Position numbers and translations under genes: made by a program
The notes under the pieces: generated by a model
The model's database searches: none
Seen by the model: the letters and a program-made list of their open reading frames with translations, nothing else
What the model was told of the DNA's origin: nothing
Shown: piece after piece, positions 1 through 8,402 of the stretch
Position numbering within the stretch: the stretch's first letter is position 1
Layout: each line of letters opens with the position of its first letter
Source of the DNA: Eubacteriaceae bacterium
GTDB taxonomy: Bacteria; Bacillota; Clostridia; Peptostreptococcales; Anaerovoracaceae
NCBI GenBank assembly: GCA_902362805.1
Contig: CABIXY010000005.1
Location: forward strand, 186,001-250,000
Direction: 5' to 3'
Length of the DNA: 64,000 nucleotides

Positions 1-268
1 TTTCTCCCTCTGTATCAAAGACTGCCAGATGAAAGTCATAATCGCCCAAAGCATCGGCCCACTGCTGCCAGTCTGTACCGTACCCTTCTTCTTTCAACAT
101 TTGCTGCACCTGCGTTGTATATGTTGAGAGCTCGGAATTTTCGCTTTGATGAGTCAGAAAGGTATGCTGGAAAATCGTCAGCAAAAGACTTCCTACTCCC
201 AGCAACACCAAAAGGGCAACTAATATCATGATAGTATTCGTAATAAATATTTTTCTTTTGATGGTCAT
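1..268 (-). CDS. N-terminal part of a membrane-anchored sensor protein (cut by window edge)
   Basis: The reading frame is open from the ATG at 268-266 to base 1, so only about 89 codons are visible. The start codon overlaps the TGA of the DUF6933 gene as ATGA, which suggests translational coupling. A basic start (MTIKRK) is followed by one hydrophobic segment at about residues 7-34 (contains LVALLVLLGVGSLLLTIF) and then a hydrophilic Gln/Glu/Thr-rich stretch. This is the layout of an inner-membrane anchor with an outside sensor region, as in many two-component kinases. No kinase or other catalytic domain is visible, so histidine kinase is an inference only. Confidence 0.55.
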   Translation of the reverse strand, partial: MTIKRKIFITNTIMILVALLVLLGVGSLLLTIFQHTFLTHQSENSELSTYTTQVQQMLKEEGYGTDWQQWADALGDYDFHLAVFDTEGE

Positions 269-783
269 TGGATTCCCACTCTCTGCATATCCCTTTGCAA
301 AAACCTCCACGGCTCGTCGCAGCCGCAGCCGTCAAACCCTGCCGCATGACACAGATCACGATTTACTTCTAGACTCCAAAGGCTTTGATACAGCTGTTCT
401 TCGGCAGGTATCGGTATGTAAAAAAGCCTTTCAATGGCACGGTTTAGCCCGGCAACAGGTCTTCTGCCGTGGGTTTTGGTCATTATGGGAATTCCCGCTA
501 TGGCAAAATACCGTGCAATCTGTTCTTCAGTATAACCTTCGCTGGCAAAACCCCTGCGAATCGCCTCCTCTGCCCGCTGCGCAATGGCATTCCAGTCTTC
601 TGCCATCATACCCGCCATAATACAGCAAAATCGATTGCTGGCGTTAACCACAATCAGCAGGTTTTTCTTTTGAAAGCGAATAATGTGAAGCTCCCAGCAG
701 AAAAAAAGATCTGTGATGCCGCCGTAACTCAGCTCCTTTATTTTTAGATGTTTCTGTAGTGGAATCGTAATACCTAGTTCCAT
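265..783 (-). CDS. DUF6933-family protein
   Basis: A soluble protein of 172 residues. It shows the pattern I associate with DUF6933: a short N-terminal strand with an LFFCWELHIIRF segment (residues about 26-37), the LLIVVNASNRFCCIMAG strand-turn-strand, a helical middle and the TKTHGRRPVAGLNRAIE segment near residue 101. The family function is not known. The start is supported by GAGGAG 6 nt before the ATG. The gene is coupled by an ATGA overlap to the membrane sensor gene on its 3' side and follows the MazG-like gene, all on the minus strand. Family assignment is by recognition of the pattern, not by a search. Confidence 0.7.
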   Translation of the reverse strand: MELGITIPLQKHLKIKELSYGGITDLFFCWELHIIRFQKKNLLIVVNASNRFCCIMAGMMAEDWNAIAQRAEEAIRRGFASEGYTEEQIARYFAIAGIPIMTKTHGRRPVAGLNRAIERLFYIPIPAEEQLYQSLWSLEVNRDLCHAAGFDGCGCDEPWRFLQRDMQRVGIQ

Positions 784-798
784 GGTCTCTCCTCTGTC

Positions 799-1116
799 CT
801 AATCGAGTTCATTGTATTTTTTACTGCTTCCCTTGCATTTTTCTACAGGATATTTTTGCTTGTTCTCTTCCAGTTTTCTGAGAATTTCCTGCTCCAGGTT
901 GATGTCAATTTTGTCAGCAAGCATAATGCAGTACATCATTACGTCTGCAATTTCATCGCTGACGGCTCGCTGGTCAAAGTCGTTGTTCCACTGGAAACAT
1001 TCCAAAAGTTCTCCTGCCTCTATGGCGACTGACTTAGCTAGATTCTCTGGTGAATGGAACTGGTCCCAATCCCGCTCCTCGTTAAAAATTCTCAGTTGTT
1101 CTTTGATGTCGTTCAT
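799..1116 (-). CDS. MazG-like nucleotide pyrophosphohydrolase
   Basis: A 105-residue all-alpha protein of the MazG/dUTPase-2 superfamily, single-domain class, which hydrolyses (d)NTPs to NMP and pyrophosphate. Visible signatures are the NEERDWDQFHSPENLAKS start, the EAGELLEC motif (EExxE-like metal ligands, residues about 33-40) and the DEIADVMMYCIMLADKI helix (residues about 54-70) with paired acidic residues. Length is normal for the stand-alone class. It lies 1 nt from the end of the unknown gene upstream, so the two are probably one transcript that begins near the CRISPR array. Such enzymes clean up modified nucleotides or act in stress; which substrate this one uses cannot be read from the sequence. 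Confidence 0.88.
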   Translation of the reverse strand: MNDIKEQLRIFNEERDWDQFHSPENLAKSVAIEAGELLECFQWNNDFDQRAVSDEIADVMMYCIMLADKIDINLEQEILRKLEENKQKYPVEKCKGSSKKYNELD

Positions 1117-1117
1117 A

Positions 1118-1768
1118 TTAATCCTCCGAATTCAAATATAGGGTCATTAAGTCATGAAACTTTTTCGTACCTTCACGCACGATAATCGTTTTGGAACTAC
1201 CGTCTTTATATAAGATGAAAAATCTATGAAATACCTTTTCTGGCATCTGTTTCTCCTCAACTGCAGAGGCGGCACCCAGGAAGGCACCGATGGGACCAAA
1301 GCTGCTTCCAATTAAACTCCGTATTACTGCGCTTCCTTTCTTGCATTTGAATGTCGTTCCTCCGCCAACTACTTCAGATTCCAAATACTGTACAGCTTTA
1401 ATGCTATCTAACCAATCGCCTTGGCTTTGGTCACTTTTGGCAGTCTTATTTCGTTTAAGTGCCTGGCACTTTTGCTTCTGTTGTTCTGCATCCCTTTTCT
1501 TCACTTCTTTTTTGGCTTCTCTCTGTATTCTTTCTTCAACGCGCTTTTCTATTTTTTCATTTCTCGCAATGGTTTCACGAACCTCAGCTTTACGAAGCAA
1601 TTGACGAATTTCCTCTTTTCCGACCTGCGAAGAGTGGACATATTCCACCCTTGTTCCGTCGTTTCTCTTTATCACTGTGTCTTTCTCAGCAGATTCTGCA
1701 TGCGGATATTTCTCGATTCTTATATATTCTGTTTCAAAACCATTTTTATCTTTGATTTTTATACTCAT
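1118..1768 (-). CDS. Unknown coiled-coil protein directly downstream of CRISPR array 1
   Basis: I do not recognise this 216-residue protein. Residues about 1-50 look like a short beta domain. Residues about 55-105 are strongly charged (Lys/Glu/Arg-rich), probably a coiled coil or long helix. A Gly/Ser/Ala-rich hydrophobic patch (IGSSFGPIGAFLGAAS) sits near residues 153-168, followed by a beta-type C-terminal part ending in a FHRFFILYKDGSSKTIIV segment. The start codon is only 24 nt beyond the last CRISPR repeat and on the same strand as the predicted pre-crRNA. I see no separate strong promoter, so it may be transcribed through the array. Confidence 0.7.
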   Translation of the reverse strand: MSIKIKDKNGFETEYIRIEKYPHAESAEKDTVIKRNDGTRVEYVHSSQVGKEEIRQLLRKAEVRETIARNEKIEKRVEERIQREAKKEVKKRDAEQQKQKCQALKRNKTAKSDQSQGDWLDSIKAVQYLESEVVGGGTTFKCKKGSAVIRSLIGSSFGPIGAFLGAASAVEEKQMPEKVFHRFFILYKDGSSKTIIVREGTKKFHDLMTLYLNSED

Positions 1769-1792
1769 AATAGGGAAGTCCTTTCAATCTGT

Positions 1793-2302
1793 ATTTCAAT
1801 CACTTGCTCCATGCGGAGCAAGACGATATTTGAAGAAGTGTATGAAAACGCTAAAATCATTTCAATCCACTTGCTCCGCAAGGGAGCAAGACCAGAGCAG
1901 GCAGGAGACTGGATGGCGCAGTGGAATTTCAATCCACTTGCTCCGCAAGGGAGCAAGACCTAAGTGGCGTTCTTTAACACATGCCGTTTTGGTATTTCAA
2001 TCCACTTGCTCCGCAAGGGAGCAAGACCGTTAAACCACTGTACCATCGGATAAGTCTCCTTATTTCAATCCACTTGCTCCGCAAGGGAGCAAGACCCAGT
2101 CGCAGAACTCGTGTCAATTGACTCTGTTAATATTTCAATCCACTTGCTCCGCAAGGGAGCAAGACCACTACGCTGATTGGCGTGGATGTAAAAGATGTTA
2201 TTTCAATCCACTTGCTCCGCAAGGGAGCAAGACTAAATATTGATTTTAATGCAGAGATACAAGATCTAATTTCAATCCACTTGCTCCGCAAGGGAGCAAG
2301 AC
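1793..2302 (-). CRISPR. CRISPR array 1: 8 repeats of 34 nt, 7 spacers
   Basis: Seven repeats are perfect at 1859-1892, 1926-1959, 1994-2027, 2062-2095, 2132-2165, 2200-2233 and 2269-2302. An eighth, degenerate 32-nt copy lies at 1793-1824. Spacers are 33-36 nt. In crRNA direction (minus) the repeat begins GTCTTGCTCC, forms an 8-bp stem (CTTGCTCC/GGAGCAAG) and ends GTGGATTGAAAT, the handle typical of type I-B/I-C-like repeats. The decayed repeat marks the leader-distal end at the left, so the leader is at the right. No cas gene is adjacent. Confidence 0.98.
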
Positions 2303-2464
2303 GGCAAAATATCTCCAATTTTCTAGAAATATTCATATTTTTTAGAACTTTTTCCCTTTTTTCAGCAAACTAACTCCCATTATTACCCATCTATGTCATT
2401 TTACGCTCAAAGATTCTGGTGCGAAACACCCAGGGAATTCATGTTCACTTGCCTTTCGCACCAG
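2303..2464 (-). promoter_or_regulatory. Leader of CRISPR array 1 with a conserved hairpin
   Basis: This AT-rich stretch abuts the leader-proximal repeat. It ends in a perfect 11-bp inverted repeat, CTGGTGCGAAA (2416-2426) and TTTCGCACCAG (2454-2464). The block CCCAGGG and ATGTTCACTTGCC lie between the arms. The same hairpin sits at exactly the same distance (113 nt) from the first repeat of the array at 48529-48885, and both leaders begin with GCAAAATAT within two bases of the repeat. The rest of the two leaders is not alike. Promoter or adaptation role is inferred from position. Confidence 0.75.
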
Positions 2465-2497
2465 CAGAAAACGGAACAGTTTGGTATTTTCTTTGTG

Positions 2498-5400
2498 TTA
2501 CCTGAGTGCCTTGAAGTAGTTCTCCAATATATCCTTAATATGATTATACCTCCTTGCGTAGGAATTTTCCACCCGAATCAGCTCCATTTGATGTGCCCGG
2601 CAGATTTCCTTCTTTTGCGCATCGCGCCGTTTTACAACTTCATCTTCAAAATGCTCTCGTCCGTCCAGTTCAATCACAAGCACCGGCAGTTTGTGATTTT
2701 CATCGACTTTTTCGTAGACCACAAAATCGAACCGACCGGAATAAAACAAATCGCTGCATGTGGTATTGCCCTGAAAGACATGGGCGATGCCCACCTCTTT
2801 CTCCACCACAAAACGATTGTGAGAAAGCCAGATGTTTTCCAGCGCGTGATGCATATTTTGCAAAAAAGCCTCTTCTGTGGCTGTGCTGAACGGTTTTACT
2901 CCCAGCGCCCTGGAAGCGGCAGATTTTGGTGTCACCTCAGACCTTCCATTGGTCCTCACATATTCCACCAGCTCATAAAGATCATCCTCTTCATTCCTTC
3001 GACGCAGGCGATGTAGATTCTGCAGGCTGCCCAGAACGATCAGCTTATCCTTCGCCCTGGAGGTTGCAACGTTGAGCAGTTCTTTGTTGTTCTTCAGCCA
3101 CTGGTAGGTCGTCTCATGAGTAGTGCCCGTAATGGCAGTGGAAAACAGCACCACATCCTTCTCGTCACCTTGGAAGGAGTGGACTGTCCCACAGACGGCA
3201 TTCTGAATTCCTGCCGCTTCCAGGCTTTGCTCAATCATTTTCCTTTGATTGACAAAAGGCGTGATGACGCCGATGGATTTCTCTGGATGAGACGCTGCAT
3301 AACCGACGATTTCCGCTGCCTCACCCGGCGCAGTGTTCTTACTGCCGCACATTTGATCCTCCACATCGATAAATACCAAAGGTTCCTTTTCTTCACTCTT
3401 TGAGAGAATCGCCAATTTGTCGTGGTAGTATTTTTTGTTATTAAACTCGATAATCTGTTTATTGCAGCGATAATGATTGTGGAGCAAAATTTCATCACTG
3501 ACAGAATCACAGGTCAAAAACGTCTTGTAAATAGAATTTTGCAGGTAGTCATATTCCTCTGACACCCGATATTTCCTTCGCAGCTTTTTGTTAGTCAGTT
3601 CATCTAGCAAAATCACGGGATTCAGCTGCTGTGGATCTCCTACCAGCATCAGGTTCTCGCCCCGCAGAATCGGGATCAAAGACACCGCTACATTGCACTG
3701 ACTGGCTTCATCCATGATGGTCATATCAAAATAGCAGTCAGGTTCTCCTAATTTGTGGGCTGAAATACAGGTGGTCGCTACGATAGGAAAGATGCGCAGA
3801 AACTTCTTTAAGTTTTCACCCTCGCTGAGGTAGTGATTCATCGCCTCCCTCTGTTCTTTTCCAGTGAATTCCAGAATGATTTCTTTCAAGTCCGCATACT
3901 TCGGCTCATCCAGTCTTTTGATATATTTTGCTGATGTATAATAGAGGTATTTCTTAAAGTCCTCTATATCATCGGTCAAAAGCGAAAAAGCGTCCGCATC
4001 ACTGATTTCGCCTCGCTTTTCGATTTCTTCTTGAACCCAACGGTGCTGCCGCTTGCGGATATCCATCTGGAAGGGAATGAGGTGCATATTCGACTCCTGT
4101 TTCCCTTCAAAATCTAGCAGCCGATCGATGGTCTCGCTGCGCTCTTTCAGCTCCAATACGTCTTCGTATCTCTTCAGCAGCTTTGCCAGTTCCCTAGCTC
4201 TCTGGGTACGGTCTCCCTTGTTCCTGTCCAAAGTCCTATCGAAGATTTTGATGTCTCTGGTCTCAAGATAAAGCCGCTTGATGGTCATTGCCGCCTCTTC
4301 CACCTTGTCGTTGTTTCCCAGGCGAACCATGGGGAAAGGAATCTCCTTTCCGTTGTACTTGAGATGGGACAGCTTCTCATAAACGCCATCGATGGGATGA
4401 TTGTTATTTGACGCAAACAAGACGGTTCGTTCATTGAAGAAGGCCGTCACGATAGTATTGATGATCGTATTGGTTTTGCCCGTTCCAGGCGGACCCTGGA
4501 TGTATGCGAGAGGATATTTCATAGCATTGTTGATGGCAAGAAGCTGATCCAGATTGACCCTTCGATTGAGCAGCGTAATGGGATAAGCTTTTCTCCTGAT
4601 GGGTCTGTTCAGCAGTCCGCCAAAGGAAGCCTGCAGCGGTACCGAAATATTCTCCTCGTGATACATGTCGATGATGGCACCGTATTCCTCGTGCAGATCC
4701 AGTACGAGGTCCATTCCCAAACCAATCACATAAGGCATGTCATCTACCCCGTTAATCTGGCGGTTATTCTCCGTAATCCGGTCTTTGATGCGTTCCTGAT
4801 TTGCCTCAAAATCTTCCAAAAGTAAAAAGTCTTCGGCATCCAGGAATTGGCGGATGCTTTCTTTTTCCCCATTAATCGTAAATTCAGTGCAAATGGTAAT
4901 ATCCTCATCGGGGCGGAGCCTTTTGTTTTTGACGTCCAAATCCAGCTTGCGATAGGCAAGCACGTAAAGTCCTTTTGGCGTATGCACACTGAGCACGTTC
5001 ATGGCCAGCCTTTTGATCTGAAATCTCTGCGTTGGTTTCTTGTCATCCTCTGCCTTTCGCTGAAAATTCCTGACGATCTGACGAAATTGTTCTTCACTGA
5101 GTATGTAGTCTGCGCCAGCGATACGATCTCGATCCAGAAATCTGATCAGAGCAAAATCTGTCTCATAAGGCGTCCTGTCCATGCGGCTGCATTCTTCCAA
5201 ATAGCTCAAGATTTTCAAGTTTGCTGCATGGTCAAAGAGATTTTGATATTTATGGGGATTCTCTGCAATGTCCCTGACGAGACGTTCATTGACCGGGTAA
5301 TAGGAACCGTCTATCACCTGGGATGACATAATAGAGTCTATGTAGATATAAGGAAATTTCTCAATGGTATACTGACCGATGTGAAGGCCTTCTACCGACA

Positions 5401-5536
5401 AAGTCTTCGTCCGCGGGTACAGATCCTTGATAGCGATCCAGTATTTTGTGAGTTGTCCCGTCTTGTTGCGGTACTCAATGCTAATCCACCTGCCCTCATG
5501 GATGGCGCGGAAAATATCACGATAAATGCTGGTCAT
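2498..5536 (-). CDS. WYL-like domain / superfamily 1 helicase / C-terminal nuclease-like fusion
   Basis: A 1012-residue protein. Residues 1-95 resemble a WYL-type ligand-sensing domain (HEGRWISIEYRNKTG, then the KYWIAIKDLYPR segment). A central SF1 (Upf1/DNA2-like) helicase follows: Walker A GPPGTGKT at 348-355, Walker B IMDEASQ near 607-613, motif III LVGDPQQLNP at 631-640, motif V VHSFQGDEKDVV and motif VI LLNVATSRAKDK further on. The last ~110 residues (GRFDFVV, LVIELDGREHFED) match the DUF2726/PD-(D/E)XK-like nuclease pattern. It is transcribed toward the leader of CRISPR array 1. The architecture suggests nucleic-acid defence or repair, but the target is unknown. Confidence 0.82.
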   Translation of the reverse strand: MTSIYRDIFRAIHEGRWISIEYRNKTGQLTKYWIAIKDLYPRTKTLSVEGLHIGQYTIEKFPYIYIDSIMSSQVIDGSYYPVNERLVRDIAENPHKYQNLFDHAANLKILSYLEECSRMDRTPYETDFALIRFLDRDRIAGADYILSEEQFRQIVRNFQRKAEDDKKPTQRFQIKRLAMNVLSVHTPKGLYVLAYRKLDLDVKNKRLRPDEDITICTEFTINGEKESIRQFLDAEDFLLLEDFEANQERIKDRITENNRQINGVDDMPYVIGLGMDLVLDLHEEYGAIIDMYHEENISVPLQASFGGLLNRPIRRKAYPITLLNRRVNLDQLLAINNAMKYPLAYIQGPPGTGKTNTIINTIVTAFFNERTVLFASNNNHPIDGVYEKLSHLKYNGKEIPFPMVRLGNNDKVEEAAMTIKRLYLETRDIKIFDRTLDRNKGDRTQRARELAKLLKRYEDVLELKERSETIDRLLDFEGKQESNMHLIPFQMDIRKRQHRWVQEEIEKRGEISDADAFSLLTDDIEDFKKYLYYTSAKYIKRLDEPKYADLKEIILEFTGKEQREAMNHYLSEGENLKKFLRIFPIVATTCISAHKLGEPDCYFDMTIMDEASQCNVAVSLIPILRGENLMLVGDPQQLNPVILLDELTNKKLRRKYRVSEEYDYLQNSIYKTFLTCDSVSDEILLHNHYRCNKQIIEFNNKKYYHDKLAILSKSEEKEPLVFIDVEDQMCGSKNTAPGEAAEIVGYAASHPEKSIGVITPFVNQRKMIEQSLEAAGIQNAVCGTVHSFQGDEKDVVLFSTAITGTTHETTYQWLKNNKELLNVATSRAKDKLIVLGSLQNLHRLRRRNEEDDLYELVEYVRTNGRSEVTPKSAASRALGVKPFSTATEEAFLQNMHHALENIWLSHNRFVVEKEVGIAHVFQGNTTCSDLFYSGRFDFVVYEKVDENHKLPVLVIELDGREHFEDEVVKRRDAQKKEICRAHQMELIRVENSYARRYNHIKDILENYFKALR

Positions 5537-5606
5537 AGACTCCCTCCCTTGCTTTGATAGGTCTATTTTAGTATGGATAGGTTGCTTTGTCCATAGATGG
5601 GATAGA

Positions 5607-5650
5607 AAACCCCGCTATCTGCGCACAAAAGGCACTCGAAGCGGGGCTTT
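5607..5650 (-). terminator. Intrinsic terminator after the UPF0158 gene
   Basis: On the minus strand AGCCCCGCT pairs with AGCGGGG and is followed by TTTT. It lies immediately 3' of the UPF0158 stop codon. Confidence 0.7.
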
Positions 5651-5654
5651 GCTT

Positions 5655-6068
5655 TTACTTGTATTCAATTCCATTTTCCTCACACCAGCGGATTGCGATC
5701 TTGCGAAACTCCTCGTCTTTGCATTCGTACCATTGCTTTTCAATCCCTAGATCGTAGAGAGTATCTTTAAAATACCGGAAAGCACCACTTCCCCTGATTG
5801 CACGTTCTAACCGCTTCTGCACCTTGCCAGGCGGAAGGCTTCTGATGAATGCTCTCATCAGTTGATATTCATTGATTTCATATTTTGAGGGCAGCCGAAT
5901 GTATTTCTCTCCATTTTCCTCCAGATCATCGAGTAGTTCCTGATCATCGCAGCCGAAAATCGGGTCCATGACAAAAACCAATGCCTCTGTTTCTTTGTTG
6001 TAATAGTATGCCGATTCATCACTGGAAATCGCCAGCGCTTCCACAACATCATTCAGTTTTACTTTCAT
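5655..6068 (-). CDS. UPF0158 family protein
   Basis: A 137-residue acidic protein matching the UPF0158 layout. It has an N-terminal VKLNDVVEALAISSDE segment, a middle with the ENGEKYIRLPSKYEINEY motif (residues about 51-68), and a helical C-terminus with LRRAIRG-like (RLERAIRGSGAFRYFKDTL) and WYECKDEEFRKIAIRWCEENGIEY segments, which is the most diagnostic part. Length is normal. Function of the family is not established. The start is supported by AGGAGG about 7 nt upstream of the ATG. A SWIM-protein remnant lies just upstream on the same strand. Confidence 0.85.
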   Translation of the reverse strand: MKVKLNDVVEALAISSDESAYYYNKETEALVFVMDPIFGCDDQELLDDLEENGEKYIRLPSKYEINEYQLMRAFIRSLPPGKVQKRLERAIRGSGAFRYFKDTLYDLGIEKQWYECKDEEFRKIAIRWCEENGIEYK

Positions 6069-6078
6069 CTTGCACCTC

Positions 6079-6322
6079 CTATACCTTATCCAATTCTCCC
6101 ATCATTACTCTTCTGTTTCGATATAAGGTCTTCCATTCATGCACCAAATCTGCTGTGACCGCAGTACCACCAGGATATTTTTTCAACATCGTATCTTTCA
6201 CTGCCCAAAACCTCCGCAGTTACCTTTCCGTTTCCTTCGTTCAAATTTTCCACTGCATCATCGCAGTGATACTCGTATCCCCGGTCGAGGATGTGTGGTT
6301 TGAATAAATATTCCCAGTCCAT
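6079..6322 (-). pseudogene. Remnant of a SWIM zinc-finger protein gene
   Basis: The first ~42 codons (MDWEYLFKPHILDRGYEY, then the AEVLGSERYDVE segment) look like the N-terminus of SWIM zinc-finger proteins. The frame then breaks. A second frame on the same strand gives KYPGGTAVTADLVHEWKTLY and ends RRVMMGELDKV before a TAG at 6081-6079, which resembles the C-terminus of the same family. The SWIM CxCx(n)CxH core and hundreds of central residues are missing. This is best read as a large internal deletion that left both ends out of frame. Family assignment is by recognition, moderate certainty. Confidence 0.6.
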
Positions 6323-6391
6323 CGTTTTTCTCCAAAATTCGATTTGTCCTTATATGATGCATATTGGGAATATCGTTCAACATCATTTATG

Positions 6392-6862
6392 TTAAAACCC
6401 ACCTTCATTATATGCTCTCGTAATTACATAAGAAGGCTCATAATACGCACTGGCATTGTAATTATCTATCGTTTCACAAATAGAATGATTATATACTCTG
6501 ATCAGCCCTTCAACAAAGTTCTCATCTGGCTGCAGCGTATCAATAATCAAACGCATATATACTTTGCCTATCTATGTCTCTGTCGGGATTTGTTGAACTA
6601 AATCTTTATTCACGTTTTTGATGTCAAAGTTACCTTCCTGCAAGTTGTACTCTTGAATCCATTGGTCTTCGATTTTTAACGGATTTTCACAATGCAATAC
6701 GTTAGCCAAGCTGATTAATCGGATAAACTGGTCTTTTCCAATGGCGTTAACCACATAGGAATTCTTTTGATGTAGTCGTCTTACAACTCGTTCAATCATA
6801 TTGCATAGGAAGTATAAATCATCTCTTCTGATTTCCTCATCAGGGAAAAATATATTTGTCAT
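6392..6862 (-). pseudogene. Conserved unknown gene interrupted by an in-frame TAG
   Basis: Codons 1-96 run from the ATG at 6862 to a TAG at 6574-6572. The same frame then stays open for another 59 codons (IGKVYMRLIIDTLQPDEN, later NYNASAYYEPSYVI) to a TAA at 6394-6392, giving 156 residues in all. The continuation has the same style as the first part and no frame change, so a single base change (for example CAG to TAG) probably broke it. I recall similar full-length proteins in Clostridia but no function. Its ATG overlaps the stop of the DUF3990 remnant as ATGA. Confidence 0.72.
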
Positions 6863-7217
6863 ATCTCATAACTCCTTACAAAATTCAGGGTTGATAGTGC
6901 TTTATCCGTGTAGAATACAATCTGATGGGTTGGAGATTTGAATTTCACCAGTTCCCAAAATGCAGATCTAGAAATAATTTCAGCAGTGTAATCTTCAATA
7001 TAATTCTATATCGTATCATCTGCCATTGGTCCCTCAACAATATCATACTGATGTTCAATTCCTTTGCGGCAATTCACTATAAACTCCAGCCATGCCTGCT
7101 TTTCCATATTCGTAAATAAAAGCCACAACCGAAATCTTTGTAATACCCCTTTATCATTACCTTCGGGTTCTGCACAACCATGCTGCTTCCATGAAATATT
7201 TTCAGATCGTCCACCAT
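6859..7217 (-). pseudogene. Decayed DUF3990 (ADP-ribosyltransferase-like) gene
   Basis: Starting at the ATG at 7217, one frame reads MVDDLKIFHGSSMVVQNPKV and continues to KDFGCGFY, the usual N-terminus of DUF3990 proteins. It then shifts to a second frame reading FTNMEKQAWLEFIVNCRKG and YDIVEGPMADDTI, then an in-frame TAG (7008-7006), then NYIEDYTAEIISRSAFWELV to the final TGA. About 35 residues between EKQA and WLEF also appear to be missing. So frameshift, internal deletion and nonsense codon are all present. The HGS and FGxGFY elements recall the ADP-ribosyltransferase fold; enzymatic activity is surely lost. Confidence 0.72.
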
Positions 7218-7219
7218 AA

Positions 7220-8239
7220 TTATCTATTGTCAATCTCAAGCTTTCTCTTCGCATTATCCATAAACGTATTTGATAACTCCATGATCTCAGGAAAATCACT
7301 ATTACCTCCAAATAAGATAATCCGAGATAAGAACATTTCTTTTAGCGAAATTGCCCCTCTTCTGCTGTCTTCAACACTTTCCTCCCATTTTCGCATCAAA
7401 TCGTCCGGAAGTTCAAAATAGTATGATTTGTCTTGATTACAGAGAAGCCAAGATTTTTTGTCATCCGCCCAATGCAATGTATAACCGTCTCCGTAGTCCA
7501 TCCAGTCATCAGTAATTAAGTGTGGATTATTTTTCTCATTCTCGACTAAAAATAGAATAAGGCCGTTTTCCAATAAACCAATTTTAACCTTCTGCGCCAA
7601 ATTATCAACTTCCTGGATAAAAGCATCCGCTAATTGCCATATTCTATCATCGTAATATTCATTTTTTGACGTTCTGAAAAACCTTTCTAATATTTTAATA
7701 TCTTCTTTATTTTTCATCCGATCCAAATTTTCTATTCTATTTCTAATATCTTCGAAAATTTGACTATCTGCAAAAGAGATTAAGGGTATCTTATGTGTGG
7801 CTGCGAATGAAATAGTGGTCTTCTTGAACCCACTAAGGGACGCTAATGCAACCTGATACAAATATCTTTCCATCGGGAATTTTCTTTGTTTTGTACTTCG
7901 TCCACTTTTACGATTATTCAATATATCTTCAGTCACTATGTCAAAGTTGTTAATATCTTCTCTCAAGCCCAAAACGTTGCGTACTATTCCAATCCCTAAT
8001 TTATCAGAATAGCATTTACACTCTACTACTAGTCTTGTTTGAAAATAAAAAGGAGTTTGAATTGGTGGCGAAACTAAAACATCTGCATTATGACACTCCC
8101 CCAAGCCCTGTATCATTTGTCCCGCTGATCCATCAAAAACAAGCAAGCCGTCGGACGGCACAGCTTTAAAACCACAATGATACAATAACGTCCTTACAAA
8201 ATACTCTAATGCATGACCCTTTAACGAACTATTCGCCAT
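7220..8239 (-). CDS. Mrr-like restriction endonuclease-fold protein
   Basis: A 339-residue protein with an N-terminal PD-(D/E)XK nuclease pattern: Asp53 in NADVLVSPP and Glu73-x-Lys75 in LVVECKCYS, with an upstream helix GHALEYFVRTLLYHCGF. This is typical of Mrr-like/type IV restriction-like enzymes that act on DNA. The remaining ~200 residues are helical and not recognised. The start is supported by GGAGG 6 nt upstream. The stop lies 2 nt from the DUF3990 remnant, so this was the first gene of a three-gene unit (nuclease, DUF3990, unknown) in which only the nuclease is still intact. A defence role is inferred from fold and context. Confidence 0.72.
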   Translation of the reverse strand: MANSSLKGHALEYFVRTLLYHCGFKAVPSDGLLVFDGSAGQMIQGLGECHNADVLVSPPIQTPFYFQTRLVVECKCYSDKLGIGIVRNVLGLREDINNFDIVTEDILNNRKSGRSTKQRKFPMERYLYQVALASLSGFKKTTISFAATHKIPLISFADSQIFEDIRNRIENLDRMKNKEDIKILERFFRTSKNEYYDDRIWQLADAFIQEVDNLAQKVKIGLLENGLILFLVENEKNNPHLITDDWMDYGDGYTLHWADDKKSWLLCNQDKSYYFELPDDLMRKWEESVEDSRRGAISLKEMFLSRIILFGGNSDFPEIMELSNTFMDNAKRKLEIDNR

Positions 8240-8402
8240 AGTAAACCTCCGTTATCTGTATGTTTTTACGATATGGCATACAATTATGAATCAAACAACT
8301 AGTTAGCTATATCTTATATCAATCTTCTCCACATATTTATCCTTCAGAATGAATACTTTTAATATATTTTATCACAAACTTCAAACAATTTACAGCCTGC
8401 GA

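Noticed and set aside
2127..2373. Open frames running through the CRISPR arrays on both strands
   Set aside because: They arise because repeat-spacer units lack stops by chance; the peptides just translate the repeats.
6344..6601. Plus-strand ORF of 85 codons
   Set aside because: It is antisense to the interrupted minus-strand gene 6392-6862, which has a far better protein pattern.
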